Assembly: GCA_911728435.2 (NCBI GenBank)
Contig: OU452204.1
Location: forward strand, 19,096,001 to 19,160,000
Direction: 5' to 3'
DNA from: Apoderus coryli
Lineage: Eukaryota > Arthropoda > Insecta > Coleoptera > Attelabidae
Length of the DNA stretch: 64,000 nucleotides
Shown: one piece after another, positions 1 through 10,056 of the stretch
Numbering within the stretch: the stretch's first letter is position 1
Layout: each line of letters opens with the position of its first letter
The notes under the pieces: generated by a model
Seen by the model: the letters and a program-made list of their open reading frames with translations, nothing else
The model's database searches: none
What the model was told of the DNA's origin: nothing
Made by a program: the position numbers and the translations under genes

Positions 1-1605
1 CTTATAGGAGTAGATGAGAAACTAAAAAGGTGGAAAGAATATACCGAAAATCTCTTTAATGACATGAGACCAGACTCACCCCCTGATATATTCGAAATCA
101 ACGAAAGGGCTCCTGAAATTACAAAAGAAGAGGTCAAACATGCAATTAAACTACAAAAGAACAGAAGAGCAGTTGGTCCTGACAACGTGCATGCGGAAAC
201 ATTTAAACTTGCAGCTGCCGAGGACGGGGTTGGTCTAAATCTCATTACTACTGTATTTAACCGAATGTACAGAGGCGGAAAAATACCCACAGACTGGCAG
301 AGATCCACCTTTGTTACTTTGCCAAAGAAGAACAAGGCATCACAATGTGACGAATACCGCATGATCAGTTTGATGTCCCACGCCTTGAAGATATTCTTGC
401 GGATCATTCATAACCGCATATACAAAAAGTGTGAGTCCGTAATTGATCGCTCGCAATTTGGCTTTAGGAATGGAACGGGTTCCCGAGAGGCTCTTTTCTC
501 TTTGAATGTGCTGACTCAGAGATGTAGGGACATGAACGTCGATGTATTCGCGTGCTTTATTGATTATAAAAAAGCTTTTGAGTGTGTGTCACATCAAAAA
601 ATGATCAACATCCTAAAATCAACCGGGATCGATGCTCAAGATCTAAGGATCATTACTGAACTTTATTGGCACCAAACAGCAACAGTCAAAATCGAAGGGT
701 CCACATCAGAAGAAATAGTAATAAGAAGGGGCGTGCGACAAGGTTGTGTACTGTCGCCACTACTGTTTAATCTCTACTCTGAGGCAATATTCATCGAAGC
801 TCTCGAAAATTCAACTGCAGGCATAAAGATCAATGGAATCAATATAAGTAACCTTCGATACGCAGATGATACCGTCGTAATAGCCAGCACTATAACAGAA
901 CTTCAATCCCTTATGAACCTTATTGTGGAGTATAGTGAGAACTTTGGGCTTTATATGAATACATCCAATACCAAACTGATGGTATTCTCAAAATCACCAA
1001 GACCCGTTACTCTAATGATCAACGGAGAGCACATTACACAAGTGTCATCTATAAAATACTTGGGGGTACTCGTCAGCCAGCAATGTGACTCAAAGACCGA
1101 AATTAGATCAAGAATTGCGCAAGCACGGAAAATTCTGAATAACATGAGGACACTTCTGGCAAACCGAGACCTCAGCCTGGACCTCCGGATTAGATTACTT
1201 CGCTGCTACATCTTCCCTGTCCTATACGGATGTGAGAGCTGGACCATTGATGCAACCACAGAAAAGAGAATCGATGCGTTCGAAATGTACGCCTACAGAC
1301 GAATGCCGCGAGTTTCTTGGACGGCACATAAGACAAACATAGAGGTTATGCAGCAAATGGGTAAACACAAAGAACTCCTCACGACAATCAAGGAGAGAAA
1401 GCTGCAGTACCTAGGACATATCATGAGAGGCGAACGATATGAGATACTCCGCCTGACAATAGAGGGAAAGATCGAAGGAAAACGGTCAGTCGGCCGTAGA
1501 CAAAATTCATGGCTGAGGGACTTACGTAGATGGTTCGGACAGACGTCCATAGAAATTTTCAGAGCTGCGCACAACAATAGCCATTTGGATCGCCAACCTT
1601 CGTAG
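1..1605 (+). CDS. RTE-type LINE reverse transcriptase, 3' part of element
   Basis: The frame is open from the window edge, so the upstream endonuclease lies outside; the ATG at 64 is only the first internal Met. Reverse transcriptase copies the element's RNA into DNA at a nicked target. Visible in order from that Met: the linker with GPDNVHAE (about residue 40), QFGFRNG, the FIDYKKAFE block, RRGVRQGCVLSPLLFN, and the catalytic YADD at about residues 266-269. A long C-terminal tail follows with the QYLGHIMRGERY and GRRQNSWLRDLRRWFG blocks typical of insect RTE-like elements. The last about 15 residues look shifted by one base, because the usual ending (IANLRR) is read in another frame near 1585-1605. 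After the stop comes a short GAAGAAGAA-rich tail at about 1621-1632, typical of RTE 3' ends. The rest is undamaged, so insertion is fairly recent. Confidence 0.9.
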   Translation, partial: LIGVDEKLKRWKEYTENLFNDMRPDSPPDIFEINERAPEITKEEVKHAIKLQKNRRAVGPDNVHAETFKLAAAEDGVGLNLITTVFNRMYRGGKIPTDWQRSTFVTLPKKNKASQCDEYRMISLMSHALKIFLRIIHNRIYKKCESVIDRSQFGFRNGTGSREALFSLNVLTQRCRDMNVDVFACFIDYKKAFECVSHQKMINILKSTGIDAQDLRIITELYWHQTATVKIEGSTSEEIVIRRGVRQGCVLSPLLFNLYSEAIFIEALENSTAGIKINGINISNLRYADDTVVIASTITELQSLMNLIVEYSENFGLYMNTSNTKLMVFSKSPRPVTLMINGEHITQVSSIKYLGVLVSQQCDSKTEIRSRIAQARKILNNMRTLLANRDLSLDLRIRLLRCYIFPVLYGCESWTIDATTEKRIDAFEMYAYRRMPRVSWTAHKTNIEVMQQMGKHKELLTTIKERKLQYLGHIMRGERYEILRLTIEGKIEGKRSVGRRQNSWLRDLRRWFGQTSIEIFRAAHNNSHLDRQPS

Positions 1606-2379
1606 GGAGACGGCGTCCTAAGAAGAAGAAAAGTGAAAAATTAATACAAATTACCCCATCTAATGGTCAATTTAGAAAGTTGTAATTATTTTAAATTAAC
1701 TTCTTTTGGTCGATTTCGTTAATAATAATTTTTACCTCCAAAACAAAGGACCTTCCATAATATCCTACTCACCATAAAGCGACACCCGTTATTGTAAAGT
1801 GACCAAAACTTTAATTATCCCACGAAATTTATTAAGAATTATATTAGTGAAAAAAATAACTTACTGAACAGACCCTGTAGACATCCGTCACCCCTTCATG
1901 TCTACGTACACAGTAATTAATCTAAGTGTGCCTTGATGGTAAATCGCATCTGTCACACACATATATACAGAAAAAAAAACATAATCGATTGTCACAATGG
2001 AATCAATTCACATGGTCTACTAGATAATACTTCAAAATGTATATTATTATTATGTTTAGTTGACGAAATGGTTTTTTTGAAATTGGTTCTTTATGCATCT
2101 AAATCGAGTGGGTGGTTTTGAAGTTCTCTTCTAGAATAACTCTAATGGAAATAGGGAGTATTTGTGGTAAACCCAGTTCACTCCTGTAATTATTTTTGAA
2201 AGGGGTTTAGCTTTTAGACAATAATTTTATTTTGTTTTCCCGCACAAAATATCAAAAGAAACCTATCGCGTTCTTTTGATATTTGCCTTCATAATTCTTG
2301 AGAAAATTGCGTTTAAAATTTCACCAGTTAGTAGTTGCAACCTATATTATTATAATTAGAATACAATGTTTATAACCAG
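1606..2379. other. AT-rich stretch without a recognised gene
   Basis: It holds the LINE tail, then AT-rich sequence. The 62-codon frame at 1933-2121 shows no similarity I recognise. The stretch ending at about 2379 resembles the upstream flank of the second tRNA-like copy near 22.55 kb. Confidence 0.6.
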
Positions 2380-2452
2380 GTTGCTGTGGCGTCGTTGGTA
2401 GGGCGTTCGCTTCGCATGCGGAAGGTTATGGGTTCGAATCCCAGCTGTGGAA
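2380..2452 (+). tRNA. tRNA-Ala(CGC)-like gene, probably tRNA-derived SINE head
   Basis: Seventy-three bases fold into a cloverleaf. The anticodon stem pairs fully (TTCGC with GCGGA, one G-T), the loop is TTCGCAT with T33, and the anticodon CGC would read alanine GCG. The T-arm has an exact B-box (GGTTCGAATCC), and TTTTTT follows at about 2457 as a Pol III stop. The acceptor stem is poor (a T-T mismatch and G-A at the end), the D-stem has a G-G mismatch, and the A-box differs from consensus at its conserved A. A damaged relative near 22565 shares sequence before (AATACAAT..TTTAT) and after (GGAAATACTTTTTT) the tRNA-like part. That points to a dispersed SINE rather than a working tRNA. No CCA is encoded, as expected in an animal. 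Confidence 0.55.
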
Positions 2453-2603
2453 ATACTTTTTTATTCTGATTTTTGAATAATGTAGTTAGATTGTTACGTT
2501 AGTTTATTGGTAATAATAAAAATATTACAATCATAATAATAATAATTATTAAAATTCTGTTTCGTTACGTAAGTCATATATTTTTGATTATATTATAACT
2601 TGT

Positions 2604-3398
2604 CGGGATAGTGTTCTTTTTCGACTGTTTTCAAAAATTATTACAGGGGGATTTTCAAGTATGATTAATTCACAGTCGAGGGCTGCGGACTGGTTTGCAG
2701 CTAACAAACTCTGTATGAATGCCAATAAAACAGCTACTAAAATATTTACATTACGTGAGACGGATGTTGCTGTTTCTGATGGTCTGGTAAAGTTTTTGGG
2801 TGTCACTTTGGACCAAAAGCTAACCTGGGCGGGTCATGTCGAGGTTACCATTGCCAAGTTGTCTAAGGTTGTTTTCATGTTGAGAAGCTTGAACGGTGAA
2901 GTCTCTTTTAATGTTTTGAAATCAGCATATTATGGCCTTTTTCACAGTGTGGCTTCATATGCTTTGTCAATTTGGGGACACTCTTGTCATGCTAGTCGGG
3001 TATTCGCAATCAAAAGACGAGTGGTTCGAATAATGACAGATTTAAAGTTTAGAGAGGATGTCAGACCTAAATTTAAAGAATGTAAAATAATTACACTCCC
3101 GTGTCTCTATATCTACAATTCAATTATGTATGTGAAAAATAATTACAATCTGTATATAAGGCATGATGAAGTTCACAACCACAATACCAGAAACAAAAAT
3201 GACATTCTTCCTGAATATATGCGGTTGGGTAGAAGCAGAAATTCTGTGAATTATTATGGTCCCACATGCTATAATCATTTGCCAGATAGTTTGAAAACAC
3301 TGAGCTTTGCAATGTTCAAAAATAGATTAAAAAACTACTTAATTGACCAGGCTTTTTACTCCATTGATGAATTCCTGAGCACTAATTTTCTGTTTTGA
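2604..3398 (+). pseudogene. Jockey-type LINE, C-terminal RT fragment
   Basis: The ORF from 2661 encodes the part after the catalytic YADD box: the DWFAANKLCMNANKT block, the KFLGVTLDQKLTW block, the YYGLFHSVASYALSIWG block and the C-terminal HNHNTRNK / YNHLPDSLK / FKNRLKNYL blocks. This is the usual ending of Jockey-clade ORF2 proteins. The frame continues upstream of the Met to about 2604 but is degraded, and the catalytic aspartates are missing or mutated. It is therefore a 5'-truncated dead copy. The 3' UTR runs to about 3540 and ends in AATAAA-like motifs and a perfect hairpin. Confidence 0.85.
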
Positions 3399-3497
3399 TT
3401 AAGTTATATACATTTCTATGTTTTTATGTTGTGTTATGTAATATTTTAATATTTAATATGACTTGTGTAAACCTTTTTTGGTAATGACATGTAATGA

Positions 3498-3540
3498 ATT
3501 ACTTTTATTTATTTATTTATTGTAAATAAATAAAAGTAAT
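3498..3540. repeat. Perfect 18-bp inverted repeat at LINE 3' end
   Basis: Bases 3498-3515 are the exact reverse complement of 3523-3540, with a 7-base loop. The stem is made of TTTATTTA-type repeats and carries AATAAA. It closes the 3' region of the preceding LINE fragment. Confidence 0.8.
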
Positions 3541-4457
3541 CTGAAAGATTTAAGGAGAAGATTTTTTAAGAAACTTCGTCTGTAAACCTGATTTTTTTTT
3601 TTAATATTTTAAACACCGCTCAGATATCTCTGTGAAATTTGGTTTGTATCTTCTATATGCATCAAGCATCCTTTTTTGGTACATAATTTTTAATTACTTT
3701 CACCAGTGGCGTCTGTGCGGGATGTGGATTGAAAATTTTTAAAGGAAAAAATTGAAGGCTACTGTTTCTCCTTAAAATAAAAATTAGTTTTGGAAATCCA
3801 ATTAATTTCTGAGCAAATTTGGTTTGAGCAAATTTGGTTTCTTGATTTTTTCTCGTCTGACGCACGGTTTTTGCTAAAAAAATTAAAAATCATTTGTTTG
3901 CAGAGCCCGTTTTGCTCACAAATGAATCCTGATCTAAATCTGTATCTGAATATTCAAGACGCTCAGGATGTACCTAGGTTCATAGGAAGTATTTTTCTTA
4001 AAATTGCCCCAAGAATCGCCTATATTTTAGATTACTTAAGAAACACCAGGGGCGTAGTGATGCCGTTACGGGCGTGTGTTCCAAGGAATTTCCGGGCCCA
4101 CCCCCTCACCGCCACACTCAGTGAAAAACAAAGTACCAATATTTATACGTTAAGAACTCAAACAAACTTAACCAAAGCACAATTTAAATTATAAAAACTA
4201 AAAAATATACATGCTATTTCTTAAACAGTGCAAGATAGAGAGTTAGTTAAATTTGAGAAGTTCCAGTTTTTGATGCCTATTTAATATCTATTTAACATCT
4301 CTCTCTCAATCAATTCAATAGGATATAATGGAGTTGTTACTTCTTCTCCGGCCATCGTTTGTGAACTGTGTTTCACTAGGCATATTGCCTGTTCACGCTA
4401 GGTGTCGCTAAAAACATCTCTCTCTCAATCAATTCTCGTGCTAGTATAAGCTCTTCG
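3541..4457. other. Stretch without a recognised gene
   Basis: The open frame at 3790-4194 (134 codons) has low-complexity composition and no known motif, so I do not call it a gene. A 20-base string (ATCTCTCTCTCAATCAATTC) occurs twice, at about 4299 and 4419, as a direct repeat. Confidence 0.5.
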
Positions 4458-5951
4458 GACCTGCATTTTTAATTTTGTTTTCTAAACTAGTTTGTCACTA
4501 CCTTTAAAATAAGGTATAACTCAAGTATGATATCGACGTTTCGATTCGATAGTAGTCATCAGCAATGATTTTTCCGTGATACAGACCGGCATTATTTTTT
4601 ACTGAGCGGAAATAAAGGATTTTAAAGGCCATTATGTAGTAACACATTTCGTATTTTAGCTAAGCAAAAAATATTGCAGAGCTGTATTAAGGAAAAATCA
4701 TTGATCATGGCTACTCTCTCTCTCTCTAGGTGCCATCTCCGCGACGAAGATTGGCGATCATCATGGCAATTCTTATTTTGGATGCAGCTGCTCTAAAAAG
4801 CTCTATCGAGGAACATCCAAACCACTCTCTCAAGTTTCTCAACCAGGATATCCTTCTTCTACCCACGCTTCTTGTACCTTGGATCCTTCCCTGCATTATC
4901 AATTGAAGTAAGGCGTATCTTGGTCCACGAGTCACATGGCCGAGATACTGAAGTTTTCTGCTTTTAATTGTTATTAATAACTCTCTTTCTCTGTTTAGTC
5001 GTTCAAGTATTTCTAAGTTAGTTATCCGATCGACCCATGAGACCTTCAGTACACCCACATTTCAAAAGCTTCTAGTCTTTTGGTTATTTCTGCGTTGAAA
5101 GTCCATGCCTCGACGCCATAAAGCAGAGTGGCAAAAACATAACATCTAACTAGTCTCAGTCTCAGTTATAGGCTTAGACCTCTATTGCACAAAACTCTTT
5201 TCATGCTATTGAAATTGGACCTTGCTATTTCTATGCGTGCTTTTATTTCTTTCGTGTAGTCGTTATTACAGGTAACTGTTGTTCTAAGATAAGTATACTT
5301 CTCTACCTGTTCGATGGGTTCACCTTTGACGATTATCTGTTCGTTGTTAGTCTGGGCCTTCTTTGTTATTTTCATGAACTTTGTTTTGTTTACGTTGAGT
5401 GTAAGGCCGTATTCTTCGCTATATCGACCAAGTTTGTCCATGATTCTTTGTAGATCTTCCAGGTTTTCCGTTAAAATTACGGTATCATCAGCGTACAACT
5501 ATAGGCACTCCATTTACTTTTATTCCTGCACTGTCATTTTCCATTGCCCTTTTCAGAATCTCTTCAGAGTAGGCATTAAACAAAATAGGTGACAGAACAC
5601 AACCTTGACGTACACCTCTATTTATTGAGATGGTGCCAGAATTTTGTTGATCTACTTTGACGATGGCATTTTGGTTGTAATAGAGATTTGAGATGATTTG
5701 CAGGTCTTGGTGGTCTAGGTTTTTACATTGTAATATTTCCATCAACTGGTCGTGGCGGACCCTGTCAAACGCCTTATTATAGTCGATGAAGCAGGCATAT
5801 ACGTCCTGATTAACATATAGGCATCGCTGCACTATTTCGTTGAATGCGAATAGTGCTTGTCTTGTACCTAATCCTTTGGCTACTATGGAATCGAAAACCA
5901 TATTTGAGTTCTACTTTATTTTAATGGTAGTGACAAATAAAAATGCAGGTC
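4458..5951. repeat. Fold-back repeat split by an RTE insertion
   Basis: The left arm (about 4458-4585) is matched in reverse complement by 4682-4714 joined to 5885-5951. Shared blocks include GACCTGCATTTTT, TTGTCACTACC, ACTCAA and the TGATTTTTCC..ATACAG block. The left arm holds a hammerhead-like core on the minus strand (CTGATGA at 4562-4556, GAAAC at 4542-4538). The right arm is broken by an RTE element. The arms are well diverged, so the fold-back is older than the LINE within it. Confidence 0.7.
4716..5876 (-). pseudogene. RTE-type LINE fragment, 5'-truncated, with target duplication
   Basis: Three overlapping frames (5901-5488, 5498-5166, 5058-4726) are pieces of one RTE reverse transcriptase separated by frameshifts. 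They show GLGTRQALFAF, the FIDYNKAFDRV block, RGVRQGCVLSPILFN, YADDTVIL, and the C-terminal LQYLGHVTRG / GRRRISWLRNLREWFG / IANLRRGDGT blocks. This is the same family as the copy at the left edge. TGGCTACT lies on both sides (4708-4715 and 5877-5884), an 8-bp target-site duplication. The 3' end, at the low coordinate, finishes in a (GA)n tail. The endonuclease and N-terminal RT were lost by 5' truncation. Confidence 0.88.
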
Positions 5952-7621
5952 TGTATTTTAATAAACAAAGCTTTCGGTAGAATTTTATAATTTCGGGTAA
6001 AACAAATAAAGAAGGGCCGTTGGAAGTGCAAGGTATACGAGGTTTGTTAAAAATAAAGTGACTTTTTATTTTCCCCCAAAAATATTTATTTATTCATTAT
6101 CTATTTTGTCAAAGTAGTAAAACTCGGTTTTTTTTACGGGTGTGTTCAGTTTTGTGAATAGGCAAAAGTCTGGCGATACCGTGTAGTGGCCTAGGCATGA
6201 ACAAGCAACGATGTGTGAGCATCTGGGGGCTTCTTCGTGGCCTATCTGTAGGTACACTTATTTTAGCCCTAATTTTGTAGCTTTTCTCTTTTTATTGAGT
6301 TGGGGTGTGCGAGAAAAACATATTTAGAGGATTGTAATTAATTAAATTATTCTTAAACAAAGCTAACAACATTTTAATAATATTTTTTATGATCTCATAT
6401 TTCTAGCATTTTGTAAATTAAGTAATGGTCACAAATTTCTGCTACATAAAAATGCCGAGCTGTGTTAGCACACCGTCAGACCGTCACTAATATAAAAGAG
6501 CTTTTGTAAGGAGAAACGTTTGTTTTTTACATTAATATAAACCAAGTGGCGGCATAAAAATCGTAAAAACTAGATTTTTACAAATTAATTGTGTCCCTAG
6601 AAAGTTGCATTTATATGGGTGTAGAGTCGTTGCGCCAAGAAAATTATCAACGACCTATCGTCTGTTTTAAGTGGGAATATTTAAACAAACTTAACTTAAT
6701 ATAACTGAGTGTATATTTTGTTAATACGAGGGTCGTTCAATAATTTCAATATTTCCATAATCTCCGCGTTTTTTTAAGTAGAGATTTCAGAAGGTATTCC
6801 ATTAATTAGGCATCTGCTTGGACGATGTCATCCTGGTTTGTTCTTTTCCAAGGAAGTATAAAAGCAAGAGGGCTGCTGTAATAATAATTAGGCGCTGATA
6901 TACAGATCGAATATTTTCAAAAAGAAAACCCGAGACACGTCAGTTTTGATTTATGTTTAGCAATTTTGTAGCCTACGTATCTGATCCGCCACCATCTTCT
7001 TCTTGTTTTGTTTGTTTCAAAATGCAACCCCTATTGTTTAGGGCACTTTTGAGTTGTTGTCCTGAGTACAATGATGTGAATTTCGCGGCATTCTGTCTTA
7101 TTGTTTCTGTCACTACTGTCAATAGTGTCATTATATTCTTAGAAGTCATGTTAATTTATTTTAGTTCTACAAGAGATATTTGTATGTGTATATTGATAGA
7201 TTTTGATTATATTATGACCAGTTACGATGAACGGTACAATTCTTTTAAGCATTTACGGTATATTTGTTATGTTCTGTGCCAATCTGAACATTGTTAACTA
7301 TTATCTGCATTAAACTCATTAAATTATATACAATTTAGCGTTGGATATTTATTTAATTTTAAAAGTTTCCAACTTAGTATCTCAATCACTCGTTGTAACT
7401 CAGATTTCATCGATATTTCGACTAAATTATGAATGAATCTACTGCATTTGCTGACCATTTGTTGAGGAACTTTTGATCGAAACCAAGCAGCAGCTATTTA
7501 ATTCTGCACGTTACAATCAATTCTAAAATAGCGTTAAAGACTCCTGCTTCTTTAGATGTGGATTTAAATGTTTTTTAATTTTCACTTTAAACCGAAACAG
7601 AAAGAAAGAAACATCATACAT
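5952..7621. other. Long stretch without a recognised gene
   Basis: AT-rich. Near 6727 a GAGGGTCGTTCAATAATTTC string resembles the terminal sequence of mariner transposons, but I found no partner end. The 114-codon frame at 6953-7297 shows no recognisable domain. Confidence 0.4.
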
Positions 7622-8660
7622 TCAACTTAAATGTTCATTCAAAACACCCAAAACAGTACTTAAGTGATCAAAAAAAATATCACTCTCAGCGCTTATAAAG
7701 TTATATGTCCGACACATTGTGTAGACAGGCGACTTCATCAACAAATTGGTCCTAGGTCGGTCGTTATAAAATAAATTAGAAGATCTCGAATTTTGCCTTG
7801 GTACCAAAAAATACAACTTTTGCAAGAGTTCAGCGCAATCAATCTTACTATGCAATATATTAAAAAGGAATTTTACTGCATGAATTTTTCGTCTTAATTC
7901 TAAACTTTGTATTTGCCATCTTGTTAACAAGATGTCATACTCTTTTCCTCTTTCTGGATATGATCCAGCAGTTTTGAAACATAAGTATTTTAAGAACTTA
8001 CGCTGAACTCTCTCAACAGAAACATTGTAACAGTTATAATATGGAAACCATATTAAAGAGCAGTATTCCAGCTTTGACCTGACATAAGCATAGTATAAGG
8101 TTTTTATTGTATCCATATTCTCAAAAGATCTGGAATTTCGCATAATGTAGCCATAAGACCTAGATGCACTCAGAATTATGTTATTTATATGTATATCGAA
8201 TGAAAGAAGCTTATCAAAGGTCACACATGTCCTTAATGGACTCAGGACGATTTAAAATCGTCTCACCAATCGTATACTCGAAATGAATGGCTGATTTTTT
8301 TCTGGTATATGACATAACTTTACACTTGGAAGAGTTCAAGTACAGTTTGTTTTCCTCACACCAGCATTGAACCAAATACATATCACGCTGCAAACGATTA
8401 CAATCGTCAAGATTATTAACGGAATTAAATATTTTCATATCGTCCGCAAAGAGCATTCTCTGACAATCCAGTAGTCCGGCTAAGTCATTTATAAAAATTA
8501 AAAACAATGGGCCCAGAACGACCCTTGCGGAACACCAGATGACAAATGGTATCGTGACGATTTATATCCATTATGGAGAACATATTGGGATCTATTAGTG
8601 ATATAGGCATGGATTAGCGATCCAGCTTTAAGCCCAAACACAGTAAGCTTGTTCAACATT
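7622..8660 (-). pseudogene. Jockey-type LINE reverse transcriptase fragment
   Basis: Read on the minus strand, the fragment starts with a degraded SSGVPQG block near 8540. It continues with LFLIFINDLAG, LFADDMKIF (catalytic FADD), CWCEENKLYLNSSKCKVMSYTRK, a frameshift near 8220, the KTLYYAYVRSKLEYCSLIWFP block and a C-terminal RPRTNLLMKSP block. At least two frameshifts (about 8515 and 8220) break it. It resembles the element at 52.0-52.9 kb closely enough (SKC..TRK, RSKLEY, RTNLL) that I place both in one family. Confidence 0.85.
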
Positions 8661-9009
8661 AATGGTTAAACATGATATTTTCAGCATTGTTCTAGCTATA
8701 GCATAAGGGGTCATAGTAAACTTACCATTCCAAGATTTTGCGTGAGGTTGGAAAAGTACTGAATTTGTACAGCTTTCGTAAAGAATCTCGATAACTACTT
8801 TTCAATTCTCAATTGTCCTAATTTTATATTAATATTTTAATCAAATTATGCTGGAAATTCAATACCATTAGAAACATGGTTACAAAATTATTTCTATTTT
8901 TTATAAACATTTATTGGGTTTTTTTTTTAATTAACTGCCATTTATAACCTATATAACTGGCTAAAGTCCTTCCGTTTCCGAAAACTTCAAATCCCACAAA
9001 CTTTAAAAG
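8661..9009. other. Short AT-rich stretch, nothing recognised
   Basis: I see no coding similarity or repeat structure between the two LINE fragments. Confidence 0.5.
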
Positions 9010-10056
9010 TGTAAGGCCAATTACTATTCTCCCAACATTCTCCAAAATATTGGAGAGAGTAATTGAGACACGACTTAGAAAATATATTGTAATAACTCCA
9101 TACTACCTCCAACACAGTCTGGATTTAGGCCGGGATATGATTGTGTCTCTGCTCTTACAAATATAACTGATGATATCTTCAAGGCAATAGATAACAAAAA
9201 GCTCACTATACTAACGCTTTTGGATTTCTCCAATGCGTTTAATACCCTGAGTCATGAGCTTCTTACATCTATACTGCATTATATTGGGCTAATCACAGGT
9301 GCAACTAAATTGTTTGTGAATTATCTTGCGGACCGAGAACAAGCTGTTTCTTACAAGGGAGCACTTTCACGTTTTCTTATTTTAAGGAGGGGGGTTCCTC
9401 GGGGATCAATACTTGGATCGTTACTGTTCAGCATATATACATCCAACGCACCCAGTGTAATTTCTCATTGCCAACAGCATTATTTTGCCGACGATGCTCA
9501 ACTCTATTTGCCGTTTCCCTTAAAAAATGCACCTAATGCTATAACACAAATCAACAACGATTTAGAGTCATTTTGAGTTTTTGCCTGAGAATGAATGCGG
9601 AGAAAACTGTTGCAATTGTCTTTGGTCGAAAAGCTGAAAGACAGATATTCTTAAATACGTTTGGCAATACGTTTAAAATATCTGACACTGTTGTGGAATT
9701 CCGCAAAAAAGTTAAAAATCTTGGACTTGTGCTTGACGAGGACTTACGATTTTCGGAACACATTACAAAGTCTCTCCAGAAAGTCTATCTAAACCTTAAG
9801 ACGGTGTTTCATAATAGGGAAGTTTGACCAGAAACCTGACACATTTTAACTACTGCGATACCATTTATAATGCCAGATTGATGGTGGTCGATAAAAACAG
9901 GATACAAAAACTCCAGAATTTGTTACTGTTTGGGGTTAATGTAAATTATGGATATTATTGTTTTATATTTAATCTTTTCTATGTATTGTTATATTTATAA
10001 ATGTTATTCCTGTACACTATTTTATTGTCTATGGGTTAGCTGAACAGACGGTTATA

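Noticed and set aside
3790..4194. 134-codon open frame
   Set aside because: No domain, low-complexity Phe/Leu/Ile-rich start and no support from flanking structure; it fits chance in AT-rich DNA.
6953..7297. 114-codon open frame after a TATAAAAG motif at about 6858
   Set aside because: No recognisable domain, and the TATA-like string alone does not define a promoter here.
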